Source of the DNA: Flavobacterium sp. SLB02
Lineage (GTDB): Bacteria; Bacteroidota; Bacteroidia; Flavobacteriales; Flavobacteriaceae
Direction: 5' to 3'
Length of the DNA: 64,000 nucleotides
Assembly (NCBI RefSeq): GCF_009664855.1
Contig: NZ_CP045928.1
Span: 5,866,518-5,930,517, forward strand
Within the stretch, counting starts at the first letter, position 1. The number at the start of each line of letters is the position of its first letter. Under the pieces are notes generated by a model. It did no database searches and had not been told where the DNA came from. It worked only from the letters and a program-made list of their open reading frames with translations. Position numbers and translations under genes: made by a program. Positions 1 to 7,843 of this stretch are shown here, piece by piece.

Positions 1-523
1 ATTTAACCGCAATCCCGATAGCTATCGGTAGCAAAAGTTTTTATTCTTCTTTTGAATTATGAAGTTCGCAAAGCTTTGTGGCGATTTACATTGGGATCTC
101 AGTGAAACTAATAATTTTTTAATCGTTAGAATTGGGAATTTCTTTTAAAAAATCAATCTCTTATTTATACGAGACCGCGTTAGGGATGGGAGCGGTATCC
201 TTTTGCGTCACACTACATTTCTGGCGAAGCCTGGCCAAAACCTCTTTTGCAAAAGATTTAGCGGATAGCCCGGTCCGCGGCGGCGTAGATGCCCAAATTA
301 TTATTTTTCAATATGCACAGATAAACTTTGATCATGTGTAAAGGTGCTTTATTTTATTTTTTTAGCTTGTATAATAATTTTTGCTACTTCGATTGTAGTA
401 AAGAGAAAATAATGCCTTAAATCTTTTGTTTTGTAATTTCGGGGTTGTGAAACCTGTTGTGATGTATTTTAAAATTCATTATTCAATTATATTGGTAAAT
501 TTGTTTTAGCAATAGTTTAAATC
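1..523. other. Intergenic region with palindrome and one structured repeat copy
   Basis: No convincing gene. It holds a perfect 14-bp palindrome CCGATAGCTATCGG at 15-28, a short stretch with words such as gttcgcaaagctttg that recur in other spacers, and on the minus strand a copy of the structured repeat family listed separately (173-294). A Bacteroidota -7 box TAAATTTG sits at 496-503, 20 bp before the first gene; no good -33 TTG lies at the usual distance, so the promoter is tentative. Confidence 0.6.
173..294 (-). repeat. Structured intergenic repeat, copy A
   Basis: Read on the minus strand it starts GGGCATCTACGCC, carries CGGGCTATCCGC in the middle, then an internal hairpin bounded by CTTTTGC and GCAAAAG, and ends ATCCCTAACGCGG. 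The same order of blocks occurs at 21336-21452, 33711-34056 and 38132-38222. This copy has a degenerate first block. Function unknown; it may belong to a known flavobacterial RNA or repeat family such as Rfam Flavo-1, which cannot be checked here. Confidence 0.6.
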
Positions 524-1087
524 ATGACGGAATTATTAGATGTAATAGATAGCTTTCAAGAACTGGATTCGGAAACGGAGCAAGCGGTAAGAAAGTATTT
601 TATCGAAGAAAAATTTCAAAAGGGCGAATTTATAATTACTGAGGACAAAATATGTTCTAAAATTTATTTTATCAAATCGGGTTTGGTTCGTAGGTTTTAC
701 CTGGAAGATGGTGTAGAAGTTACAAAATGGATTTATACCGATAATCAATTTATTACGTCGTTGAGTAGTTTTTTTGAACAGAAACCTTCGTTCGAAAATT
801 TTCAGGCTTCTGAAGAGACTATTTTATATTCTTTGTCCTATGACGATGAACAAATTTTATTGGAATATCCTTTATTTTCTAAGTTCCATATTAAGCTGTT
901 ACGTTTTTATCTGTCTAAATTAAATGAGTTTCATCATTTCTATGCATCGATGAATGCTCAGGAAAAGTATTTGTATTTGCTAAACACATTACCTCAAATT
1001 ATTTTAAAAGCTAAGTTGAAGGATATTGCCTCTTTAATTGGGGTAAGTCCGGAGACTCTGAGCAGAATCAGAACTCAAATTAATTGA
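524..1087 (+). CDS. Crp/Fnr family transcriptional regulator
   Basis: A 187-residue cytoplasmic regulator. Residues about 25-115 form a cNMP-binding-like beta roll (GEFIITEDKICSKIYFIKSG), followed by a long helix and a C-terminal helix-turn-helix (LKDIASLIGVSPETLSRIR). This architecture is common in Bacteroidota Crp/Fnr proteins, many of which probably do not bind cAMP; the ligand is unknown. It has no Fnr-type cysteine cluster. The gene ends 64 bp before an LpxA homologue on the same strand, so the two may be cotranscribed. A -7 box TAAATTTG lies at 496-503. A second Crp/Fnr paralogue is at 4631. Confidence 0.9.
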   Translation: MTELLDVIDSFQELDSETEQAVRKYFIEEKFQKGEFIITEDKICSKIYFIKSGLVRRFYLEDGVEVTKWIYTDNQFITSLSSFFEQKPSFENFQASEETILYSLSYDDEQILLEYPLFSKFHIKLLRFYLSKLNEFHHFYASMNAQEKYLYLLNTLPQIILKAKLKDIASLIGVSPETLSRIRTQIN

Positions 1088-1151
1088 CTTTAGATCAATA
1101 AATAAGATTTATTTCTTTGCAACATTTGTATTCTATACAAAATAAAATAAA

Positions 1152-1925
1152 TTGAAGAATATTGTGATTGGGCAAAAGGCTATAATTGGAAAGAATGTAC
1201 ACATTGGAAATTTTACAACTATCGAAAATGATGTCGTAATTGGAGATAATACCTGGATTGGTAATAATGTGAACATTTTGAATGGTACAAGGATTGGGGA
1301 AAATTGTGAAATACATGCGGGAGCTGTTTTAGGTGGAAATCCGCAAGACTTGAAATACAAAGGAGAATATACTTTACTTCAGATTGGGAACAATACGATT
1401 ATTAGAGAATTTGTAACGATCAACAAAGGAACGGCATCAAAAGGTAAAACTATTATTGGTTGCGACAATTTAATTATGGCGAATACGCACATTGGTCACG
1501 ATTGTTGTATTGGTAATAATTGTGTTATTGGATTTAATGTTGGAATGGCCGGAGAAGTTATCGTTGGTGATTGGGGTAATATAAGTGGCTTGACAGCAAT
1601 ACATCAGTTCTCAATTATTGGGCAACATTCTATGATTAGCGGAATGAGCCGTATTGTAAAAGATGTTCCTCCTTATGTTTTAGCATCACGGGAGCCTTTG
1701 TCTTATTGTGGTTTAAATATAGTTGGATTGAAAAGAAGAAGCTTTGAAAATGAAAAGATTAATGAGTTAAAAGATATTTATCGTATTATTTTTCTGGAGA
1801 AACGCAATACAACTAATGCTTTACATCTGATAGAACAAAATTTTAAACAGAGTATAGAACGTGATATCATTTTAACTTTTATTAGACAGTCAACCAGAGG
1901 AATTATAAAAGGAACAGTTGAATAA
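1152..1925 (+). CDS. lpxA: Acyl-ACP--UDP-N-acetylglucosamine O-acyltransferase homologue (LpxA-like)
   Basis: A 257-residue protein, close to the usual LpxA length of about 260. The N-terminal two thirds is a left-handed beta helix of hexapeptide repeats (IGxxxxIGxxVxIG). The active-site segment NTHIGHDCCIG matches the LpxA motif with its catalytic histidine (the His before Asp-Cys), and the C-terminal helical domain is present from about residue 190. LpxA adds the 3-hydroxyacyl chain to UDP-GlcNAc, the first step of lipid A synthesis, in the cytoplasm. Flavobacteria usually encode lpxA beside lpxC/fabZ and lpxD; none of these is nearby, so this may be a second, stand-alone copy. The start is TTG, chosen because the repeat begins at once; no in-frame ATG fits. 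A hairpin terminator follows directly. Confidence 0.85.
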   Translation: MKNIVIGQKAIIGKNVHIGNFTTIENDVVIGDNTWIGNNVNILNGTRIGENCEIHAGAVLGGNPQDLKYKGEYTLLQIGNNTIIREFVTINKGTASKGKTIIGCDNLIMANTHIGHDCCIGNNCVIGFNVGMAGEVIVGDWGNISGLTAIHQFSIIGQHSMISGMSRIVKDVPPYVLASREPLSYCGLNIVGLKRRSFENEKINELKDIYRIIFLEKRNTTNALHLIEQNFKQSIERDIILTFIRQSTRGIIKGTVE

Positions 1926-1957
1926 AAAAGCTTCATTAATATTAAATGAAGCTTTTA
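1926..1957 (+). terminator. Rho-independent terminator after lpxA-like gene
   Basis: Stem AAAAGCTTCAT / ATGAAGCTTTT with a short AT loop, starting one base after the stop codon and ending in T residues. Confidence 0.75.
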
Positions 1958-2151
1958 CGAGATCTTGTGGAATTATTTTACTTTATAAACTTCAATTGAT
2001 TTTATTATACGTATTTATTTGTTTTTTTATTCAGATATAAAATACCATTCATATTCTTTTGTCATTTTGGCTAATAGAAGGATCAAAATGACTACATCTC
2101 AGATAACACTTCTTCAGACTTTTGCTTTATAATTTTAAAACAATAAAAAAA

Positions 2152-2958
2152 ATGCAAAAGACAATTTTTATTACAGGAGCTTCATCTGGTTTAGGAAAAT
2201 CAACAGCAAAATTATTTCAGAGTAAGGGTTGGCGCGTAATTGGGACAATGCGCAATCCTGAAAATGAAACGGAATTAAATAAACTCAAAGATGTAATTCT
2301 ACTTCCTTTGGATGTAAGCAATCAGGATCAGATAATTTCGGTTATTGAAAAAGTGAACCATTTATATTCTGTAGATGTTGTGATGAATAATGCAGGATAT
2401 GGTTTAATAGGGGTATTGGAATCTTTAGATGATGAACAAATTCAACGTCAGATAACAACAAATTTATTGGGTGTTATAAGAGTTTCTAAAGCTTTTACTT
2501 CTCACTTTCGTGAAAGAAGGAGCGGTATGTTTATCAATATTACTTCTACTTTTGGATTGATAGGATTTCCAATGTGTTCTGTTTACAGCGCTACAAAATT
2601 TGCTATCGATGGTTTTTCCGAAAGTATGGCTTACGAACTGGCTCAGTTTGGGATTCAAGTTAAAGTTATTGCGCCAGGCGGAATGCAGACTGATTTTGCT
2701 GTTCGATCTATGGAGACAGGACAACATGATGCTTATGAAAAATTAACAGCCGAAGTAAGTAAAGGTTACAGTCCCGAAAAAATAAGCAATTATACTAAGG
2801 TAGAAGACATTGCTGAAATTGTCTATCAATCGGCTACAGATAATAAAAATCAATTGCGATATGTTGCAGGTAATGATGCAAATCAATTGTATGATGAACG
2901 ACTAAAATTGGGAAGTGAAACTCAGGTTCAGAATATTAAAACAATGTTTACTTTTTAA
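2152..2958 (+). CDS. SDR family oxidoreductase
   Basis: A 268-residue classical short-chain dehydrogenase. The Rossmann motif TGASSGLGKS is at the N-terminus, NNAG follows near residue 85, and the catalytic pair is in YSATK. Substrate unknown. The start is ATG at 2152 (MQKTIFITGASS). An in-frame TTG 30 bp upstream would add ten residues ahead of the Rossmann fold and was not used. It heads a tight same-strand cluster with an ABM-like protein (7-bp gap), an AraC regulator (37-bp gap) and a MazG-like gene (3-bp gap), suggesting the AraC protein controls this enzyme. Confidence 0.9.
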   Translation: MQKTIFITGASSGLGKSTAKLFQSKGWRVIGTMRNPENETELNKLKDVILLPLDVSNQDQIISVIEKVNHLYSVDVVMNNAGYGLIGVLESLDDEQIQRQITTNLLGVIRVSKAFTSHFRERRSGMFINITSTFGLIGFPMCSVYSATKFAIDGFSESMAYELAQFGIQVKVIAPGGMQTDFAVRSMETGQHDAYEKLTAEVSKGYSPEKISNYTKVEDIAEIVYQSATDNKNQLRYVAGNDANQLYDERLKLGSETQVQNIKTMFTF

Positions 2959-2965
2959 ATTTTAA

Positions 2966-3283
2966 ATGAAAATGAAAAATCAGGCTATAGAACTAACTAC
3001 CTTTAGATTAAATAACTGTACTATCGATCAATTCATCGTGGCCAATAAAGTGGTTGATGCATTTTTAAAGCGACAAAAAGGATTTGTGTCGAGAAGTATT
3101 TTTGAATTAAAAAAAGGTATTGTACACGACCTGCTTGTATGGAGAAATGCTGAAGACGGTACAAATGCTATGCACAAATTAATGACCGAACTCAGCGATT
3201 CTATTGTGCATGACTTAATTGATCAAAACACTGTGAGTTGGAATATTACGCCTGTAGAACATTTTGTAAATTTGGGAAAGTAA
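2966..3283 (+). CDS. Small dimeric alpha-beta barrel-like protein (ABM-like)
   Basis: A 105-residue protein. Length, the segment VVDAFLKRQKGFVSRSIFEL and the following LLVWRNAEDG resemble antibiotic-biosynthesis-monooxygenase-like ferredoxin folds, in which a small dimer binds an aromatic compound or haem; this is a fold-level guess. It sits 7 bp after the SDR gene and ahead of an AraC regulator, so it is likely translated from the same message. Two ATG codons lie close together (2966 and 2972); the first was taken. Confidence 0.6.
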   Translation: MKMKNQAIELTTFRLNNCTIDQFIVANKVVDAFLKRQKGFVSRSIFELKKGIVHDLLVWRNAEDGTNAMHKLMTELSDSIVHDLIDQNTVSWNITPVEHFVNLGK

Positions 3284-3320
3284 AAACCTTAAAAGTAGAG
3301 CAGTAATAAAAACAGCAACA

Positions 3321-4235
3321 ATGAAAAATCAGCCTAAAATATTCCATACAATATCTGAACTGCATGTTGCTATGGGGCAGCCTAAGCCAATGCATCCGCT
3401 TATTAGTATTCTGAATTACGGAGAAGCCATTTTTGATCCTAAGGATTTTGAACAGGGAATTATTTTGGATTTTTATAAAATTTCTTTTAAAACTAACTTC
3501 TCAGGAAAATTACGATATGGTCAGGGTTTTTATGATTTTGAAGAAGGAGGAATGTCTTTTGTTTCTCCAGGACAAATCTTGAGAATGCAGGATGAAGAAG
3601 CGGATTATAGTGGAATGTCATTGCATATTCATCCCGATTTTATTCGTCCGTATGCTTTAAATAATACTATTAAAAAATATGGCTTTTTTAATTATTCGGC
3701 ATCTGAAGCTTTGTATTTATCAGAGCGGGAAAAGCAAACAATCTTAGGAGTTTTTGCTTCTATACAAAATGAGCTTAAGGAACGTATAGATAATTTTAGT
3801 CAGGATGTTATCCTATCTCAGATAGAGCTTTTGCTTAATTATAGTAATCGTTTTTACAATAGGCAGTTTATTACGCGCAAAGCAGTGAATCATGATGTAT
3901 TGGCTAAATTAGAAAATGAAATAAATGATTATTTTGATCAGGAGAAAACATTGATAAAGGGCGTGCTGACCGTACAGTTTTTGGCGGAGCAATTGAATCT
4001 TTCACCAAGATATCTGAGCGATTTGTTACGCAATCTTTGTGGTCAAAATACACAACAGTTTATTCATGATAAATTAATTGAAAAAGCAAAAGAATATATT
4101 GCAAACGGGACTTATTCAGTTGCAGAAATTGGATATAAATTAGGATTCGAACATCCGCAATCGTTCAATAAATTATTTAAAAAGAAGACCAGCTTAAGTC
4201 CTGTCGCATTCAAAGAATCATTCAACAAAAATTAA
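3321..4235 (+). CDS. AraC family transcriptional regulator
   Basis: A 304-residue regulator with an N-terminal cupin-like sensing domain (about 20-180) and a C-terminal double helix-turn-helix (about 205-300): VQFLAEQLNLSPRYLSDLL and then VAEIGYKLGFEHPQSFNKLF, the second being the hallmark AraC signature. The gene lies downstream of an SDR and an ABM-like gene with short gaps and 3 bp before a MazG-like gene, so it probably controls this cluster. The inducer is unknown. Confidence 0.9.
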   Translation: MKNQPKIFHTISELHVAMGQPKPMHPLISILNYGEAIFDPKDFEQGIILDFYKISFKTNFSGKLRYGQGFYDFEEGGMSFVSPGQILRMQDEEADYSGMSLHIHPDFIRPYALNNTIKKYGFFNYSASEALYLSEREKQTILGVFASIQNELKERIDNFSQDVILSQIELLLNYSNRFYNRQFITRKAVNHDVLAKLENEINDYFDQEKTLIKGVLTVQFLAEQLNLSPRYLSDLLRNLCGQNTQQFIHDKLIEKAKEYIANGTYSVAEIGYKLGFEHPQSFNKLFKKKTSLSPVAFKESFNKN

Positions 4236-4238
4236 ACT

Positions 4239-4562
4239 ATGGCATCGATAAATTTTGAACAATTAAAAGAACGTTCTTTAAAAATAAGACAACGTTATCA
4301 CGAACTGGAACTGAATCATCATGGAAGTGAATGGACTGTAGAAGAAGATGCATTGGCTTTTTTAACAGATGCCGGCTTGGTAGGACGCCATGTAATGTCG
4401 CAACAAGGCAGATGGCCAAAAGAAAATACAGAGAAAGAACTTAAACATAAAATAGGAGAATCTATCTGGTGGTTGGCCATTTTAGCCGAAAGGATGAATA
4501 TAAATATAGAAGAAGCAACAGAAGAGTTTTTAAGTAAAACCGAAAATTTATTTGAGAAATAA
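4239..4562 (+). CDS. MazG-like nucleotide pyrophosphohydrolase family protein
   Basis: A 107-residue, mostly helical protein. The segment ELKHKIGESIWWLAILAERMNINIEEA resembles the MazG-like fold, in which helices present acidic residues for Mg2+-dependent hydrolysis of nucleoside triphosphates, though the metal-binding acidic pattern is weaker than in true MazG, so activity is uncertain. It begins 3 bp after the AraC regulator stop codon, implying translational coupling. Confidence 0.6.
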   Translation: MASINFEQLKERSLKIRQRYHELELNHHGSEWTVEEDALAFLTDAGLVGRHVMSQQGRWPKENTEKELKHKIGESIWWLAILAERMNINIEEATEEFLSKTENLFEK

Positions 4563-4581
4563 TATTTAGGATTTTATTTTT

Positions 4582-4597
4582 TTTGCCAAATGACAAA
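4582..4597. promoter_or_regulatory. Candidate operator (palindrome TTTGYCA-WW-TGRCAAA), copy 1
   Basis: The sequence TTTGCCAAATGACAAA is a 16-bp palindrome with one asymmetric pair. Its first TTTG can act as a -33 box: 23 bp on is a perfect -7 box TAACTTTG (4609-4616), and the gene starts at 4631. A near-identical palindrome precedes the next gene (5208-5223). This points to autoregulation by the Crp/Fnr protein encoded at 4631. Confidence 0.65.
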
Positions 4598-4608
4598 TTC
4601 TTCCCTAA

Positions 4609-4616
4609 TAACTTTG
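4609..4616 (+). promoter_or_regulatory. Bacteroidota -7 promoter box
   Basis: TAACTTTG matches TAnnTTTG exactly and lies 14 bp before the ATG of the Crp/Fnr gene at 4631. The probable -33 TTTG is at 4582-4585, inside the palindrome, so a bound repressor would block the promoter. Confidence 0.55.
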
Positions 4617-4630
4617 ACTAACTTGCAACT

Positions 4631-5200
4631 ATGGAACAGTTTATAGAATATATATTGCAATTTGGGAATTTAAATTCCCAACAAATCGACTTGGTTTTAA
4701 ATAAAGCTACAGCATTAGAATTAAAAAAAGAGGAATATTTTTCTGAAGCTGGAAAAGTTGCACAGCAAGTAGGTTTTGTTTTAAATGGTATTGTTAGGGT
4801 TTGTTATTATAATAATAAGGGAGAAGAAATTACGAAGTACTTTATTGATGAAAATAATCTTGTAGTGGATTTGGAAAGTTTTGAAAATGAAATTGCTTCG
4901 ACAGCGTATGTACAGGCAATTACAGATACTACCATTGTGGTTTTTTCTAAAAAAGACTGGAAAGAACTTTCTAATACTATCGTGAGATGGGACGCAATAG
5001 TGCATAAAGTTATTTCGAGAGCGTTAATGCAGAAAGTAGAAAGAAGAAGTCCGCAAATTTCAGAAGATGCGACTACACGTTATTTAAAATTTTTAGAAAT
5101 CTATCCCAATGTTGTCAATCGTGTTCCGTTATCTTATGTTGCTTCCTATTTAGGTGTTACTCAATCCTCATTAAGCAGAATAAGAAAAAATATAAGTTAA
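4631..5200 (+). CDS. Crp/Fnr family transcriptional regulator
   Basis: A 189-residue protein with an N-terminal cNMP-binding-like domain (about 25-115) and a C-terminal helix-turn-helix, PLSYVASYLGVTQSSLSRIRK. No Fnr cysteines. It is a paralogue of the protein at 524, with the same length and domain order. A 16-bp palindrome precedes it and another of the same design lies between it and the SDR gene at 5279, so the simplest reading is a regulator that controls itself and the adjacent enzyme. Confidence 0.9.
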   Translation: MEQFIEYILQFGNLNSQQIDLVLNKATALELKKEEYFSEAGKVAQQVGFVLNGIVRVCYYNNKGEEITKYFIDENNLVVDLESFENEIASTAYVQAITDTTIVVFSKKDWKELSNTIVRWDAIVHKVISRALMQKVERRSPQISEDATTRYLKFLEIYPNVVNRVPLSYVASYLGVTQSSLSRIRKNIS

Positions 5201-5207
5201 ATTGCTT

Positions 5208-5223
5208 TTTGTCAAATGGCAAA
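5208..5223. promoter_or_regulatory. Candidate operator (palindrome TTTGYCA-WW-TGRCAAA), copy 2
   Basis: TTTGTCAAATGGCAAA, the same design as 4582-4597 with the variable pair swapped between half-sites. It lies 55 bp before the ATG of the SDR gene. A weak -7 box GACCTTTG is at 5245-5252. Confidence 0.65.
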
Positions 5224-5278
5224 TGATTTTATTTTTAAAGGAATGACCTTTGCTTCAATAATTTAAAACAAGAAAAAA

Positions 5279-6016
5279 ATGAATTCAGTATTAATTACAG
5301 GAGCAAATAGAAGCATTGGTTTAGAACTGGTAAAAGAGTTTTCTAAAAAAGGATTATTTGTTTATTTAGGAACCCGTGATCTTGAAAAAGGGCAGGCGGT
5401 AGTAAAAGAATTAAGCGAAAGCGGATTTGAAAATATCAAACCCATTGAAATTGATGTTACGAAACCGGACACCATTTTAGCGGCGAAAAACATTGTCGAA
5501 AGTGAGCAAGGAAAATTGGATATTCTGATCAACAACGCAGGAATCAGCGGGGAGTTTCCGCAAAGTGCTTTAGATACATCGATTAAAGACATTCAAAATG
5601 TATTTGATACTAATTTTTTTGGTGTTATCAGTGTTACTCAAGCATTTTTGGAATTTCTTAAAAAATCGGAAAGTCCAAGAATAAGTAATATTACCTCGGG
5701 ACTAGGATCTCTGACCTTGCATAGCGATCCAGCGTGGAAATATTATAATTTTAAAGCAGCAAGTTATGTTACATCAAAAGCAGCTTTGAACGCCTATACT
5801 ATTGCATTGGCGTATGAGTTGAGAGAATTCCCTTTTAAAGTAAATGCAATTGATCCGGGTTATACGGCTACAGATTTTAATCATCATAGTGGTCCGGGTT
5901 CAGTAGAAAGTGCTGCGGCTTTTATTATCAAACATACTTTTACAGATGAAAATGCGCCTACAGGACAATTTTTTAGTAATGATATAGAAGATGAAACCGG
6001 AATAAGCCCGTGGTAA
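5279..6016 (+). CDS. SDR family oxidoreductase (C-factor/carbonyl-reductase-like)
   Basis: A 245-residue short-chain dehydrogenase with TGANRSIGLELV at the N-terminus, NNAGISG near residue 85 and the catalytic pair in YVTSK. The TGANRSIG form resembles the carbonyl reductase/C-factor subgroup, which is NADPH-linked. Substrate unknown. It follows the Crp/Fnr regulator on the same strand with a shared palindrome in the gap. Confidence 0.88.
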   Translation: MNSVLITGANRSIGLELVKEFSKKGLFVYLGTRDLEKGQAVVKELSESGFENIKPIEIDVTKPDTILAAKNIVESEQGKLDILINNAGISGEFPQSALDTSIKDIQNVFDTNFFGVISVTQAFLEFLKKSESPRISNITSGLGSLTLHSDPAWKYYNFKAASYVTSKAALNAYTIALAYELREFPFKVNAIDPGYTATDFNHHSGPGSVESAAAFIIKHTFTDENAPTGQFFSNDIEDETGISPW

Positions 6017-6028
6017 AATATTTCAAAA

Positions 6029-6069
6029 TTAGAGTACAGATTCAAATGGAGTTTAAATCTGTTCTCTAA
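6029..6069. terminator. Bidirectional hairpin between convergent genes
   Basis: Arms TTAGAGTACAGATT and AATCTGTTCTCTAA pair with one mismatch. It lies between the convergent SDR gene (ends 6016) and the outer-membrane operon (ends 6113). Confidence 0.55.
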
Positions 6070-6112
6070 TAAAATACACTTTAGATGAAAAATTTATCAG
6101 TCTTACTGTTTT

Positions 6113-7843
6113 TTAGTTTGAATCTATACTTTTTACATCAATAATTTCTTTTATATAAACAGGCTTTCCTGTTGCCGAAAAACCTTCTAATACTACTTCA
6201 AATTTACCGGAAACATCCGATGTGTAAAATTGAATATTTGAGTTAATTGCACTTAAATCAGCATTTGGCAGCCATAAAAGTTGATGTCTATAGTCAGGAA
6301 TTCTTGTGTTTTTATCTTGAGTATAATCAGGTTGGAAATATCTTTTTGTATCTACTGGTCTTAAAAGCTGAGGCTTTATTATGTAGCTTCCACTAAGTTT
6401 TGTTTCATAATCACCTTTCTTTGTTGTAAAGAAAAGTAATCCGTTAAATGACTTTGCTTCATAGTAGTAAAGACCTTTTACAACATTTACGCTATAGAGA
6501 TTTTTAGGATTGTATGTAAAAAAATCATTCAAATTTTCAAGTATCAATCCGTCAACAACGACTAATGGAGGTAATGTTGAGTTGAAAGTTTGATTATGAT
6601 CGTAAACCAGTAAACTATAATTATCTTTCTCTTTTCTAAAAACTACACTAGTTATAATTTCGGTAACGGTTTCTTCCATTGTTGGAAATCTGGTAAAATC
6701 ATCAAATTTATATTCGATAGTTGAAGTGCCAAAAAATGGAACAAATTTATCATTATTAATTATGCTATCCTTTTTTGTATTATAATATGCATTTTCTATC
6801 TGACTTGAAATTAATCTTTCAGTAATGTTTTTATTTGATTCTGAATTTAATTGAAGAGCAGGAAATACTAGCGAAGAAAAGTCCGTTTCCTTAGGTTCGT
6901 CAATTTCGATACTATAATTTTCTTTATTGTCTCCAAGTAATTGAATTACGATATTGGGGTTTGTATTTGCTTTTTCTAAATTAAAAGTAAATCGCCCTTG
7001 TTCATCTGTTTTAGCTATTTTTAAATCATAATTTTTTCCAACAATCGATAAAGCTACTTTTTGGTTATTTATTTCACCTAAATTAGATTTTATTCTTCCC
7101 TTAATAATTTCTCCTCTTAATTCCGGAAGAATAAAATCAGAAGAAATAATATTGTTAGGATTTTTGTTTTGATTTATTAACTTATAATCGTTAAATAACG
7201 CTTTCTGAACAGAAAAACCATCTGATTTTCTTACAGATATTGTATAATTTCCTTTTAAAAAATCGTCATTAGAAGTTTTAACGCTTAATTCAACTTTCTG
7301 ACGATTCGCTAATATCTTATTATTAAAATTAAATGAAATATTGCTGTTAGTTGCTGGTTCTGAAATTAATACTTGACTTTGATTTGTTGTTTGTGCGCTA
7401 ATTTCTTTATAAGGATTTACTATATAAATATCAGTGATAAAATAATTTTCAATATTTTTATTTAAGATCCAGTTAGTATATCCTATTATTTTATAAGTAC
7501 CAGTTTCTAAAGTGGTAGGAATAAAAAAATCACCATTTCCAGTTCCGTTTTTAAGAAATATCTTTTGTGTTGTAATGGTTTTTTTATTGCTGTCAATAAG
7601 TTTAAAATACGCAACTTTGCTATACTTAGTTGGTAAATTTGTTGTTTTATTTAGGCAGGAAATGTTATATAATAAAGTTTCTCCAGTTAAAAATGAGTTA
7701 CTATTGGTACTTATATAAACAGTTTCGTTAAGATTTGTATCAACTTCATTCAGTTCAATTGAAGAATTATTATTTTGAGCAAAGATTATTTGCTTGCAGC
7801 TCAATAATAATACTAGGACTAATATATGTTTTAATCTATCCAA
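6113..7843 (-). CDS. Secreted MG2/CarboxypepD-like protein with orphan TonB plug-like domain
   Basis: A 576-residue exported protein. The start is TTG at 7843 (then DRLKHILVLVLLL), which gives a signal peptide ending near IIFAQ; it overlaps the end of the upstream DUF4249 gene by 13 bp. Residues about 30-140 resemble a macroglobulin MG2-like beta domain. Around 230-310 is a carboxypeptidase-regulatory-like beta domain (NNQKVALSIVG, then DEQGRFTFNL). From about residue 425 is a plug-like segment (PPLVVVDGLILENL) as in TonB-dependent receptors, but no beta barrel follows; the protein ends with another small beta domain. It is the last gene of a four-gene operon. Such proteins are usually annotated as plug-domain or hypothetical; role in surface uptake or signalling is inference. 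Confidence 0.75.
   Translation of the reverse strand: MDRLKHILVLVLLLSCKQIIFAQNNNSSIELNEVDTNLNETVYISTNSNSFLTGETLLYNISCLNKTTNLPTKYSKVAYFKLIDSNKKTITTQKIFLKNGTGNGDFFIPTTLETGTYKIIGYTNWILNKNIENYFITDIYIVNPYKEISAQTTNQSQVLISEPATNSNISFNFNNKILANRQKVELSVKTSNDDFLKGNYTISVRKSDGFSVQKALFNDYKLINQNKNPNNIISSDFILPELRGEIIKGRIKSNLGEINNQKVALSIVGKNYDLKIAKTDEQGRFTFNLEKANTNPNIVIQLLGDNKENYSIEIDEPKETDFSSLVFPALQLNSESNKNITERLISSQIENAYYNTKKDSIINNDKFVPFFGTSTIEYKFDDFTRFPTMEETVTEIITSVVFRKEKDNYSLLVYDHNQTFNSTLPPLVVVDGLILENLNDFFTYNPKNLYSVNVVKGLYYYEAKSFNGLLFFTTKKGDYETKLSGSYIIKPQLLRPVDTKRYFQPDYTQDKNTRIPDYRHQLLWLPNADLSAINSNIQFYTSDVSGKFEVVLEGFSATGKPVYIKEIIDVKSIDSN

Noticed and set aside
132..341. Plus-strand ORF of 69 residues at the window start
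   Set aside because: It crosses the structured repeat copy A on the opposite strand, has no family features, and its codons are those of a repeat.
2122..2151. TTG start for the SDR gene at 2152
   Set aside because: It would add ten non-conserved residues ahead of the Rossmann motif; ATG 2152 is the better start.
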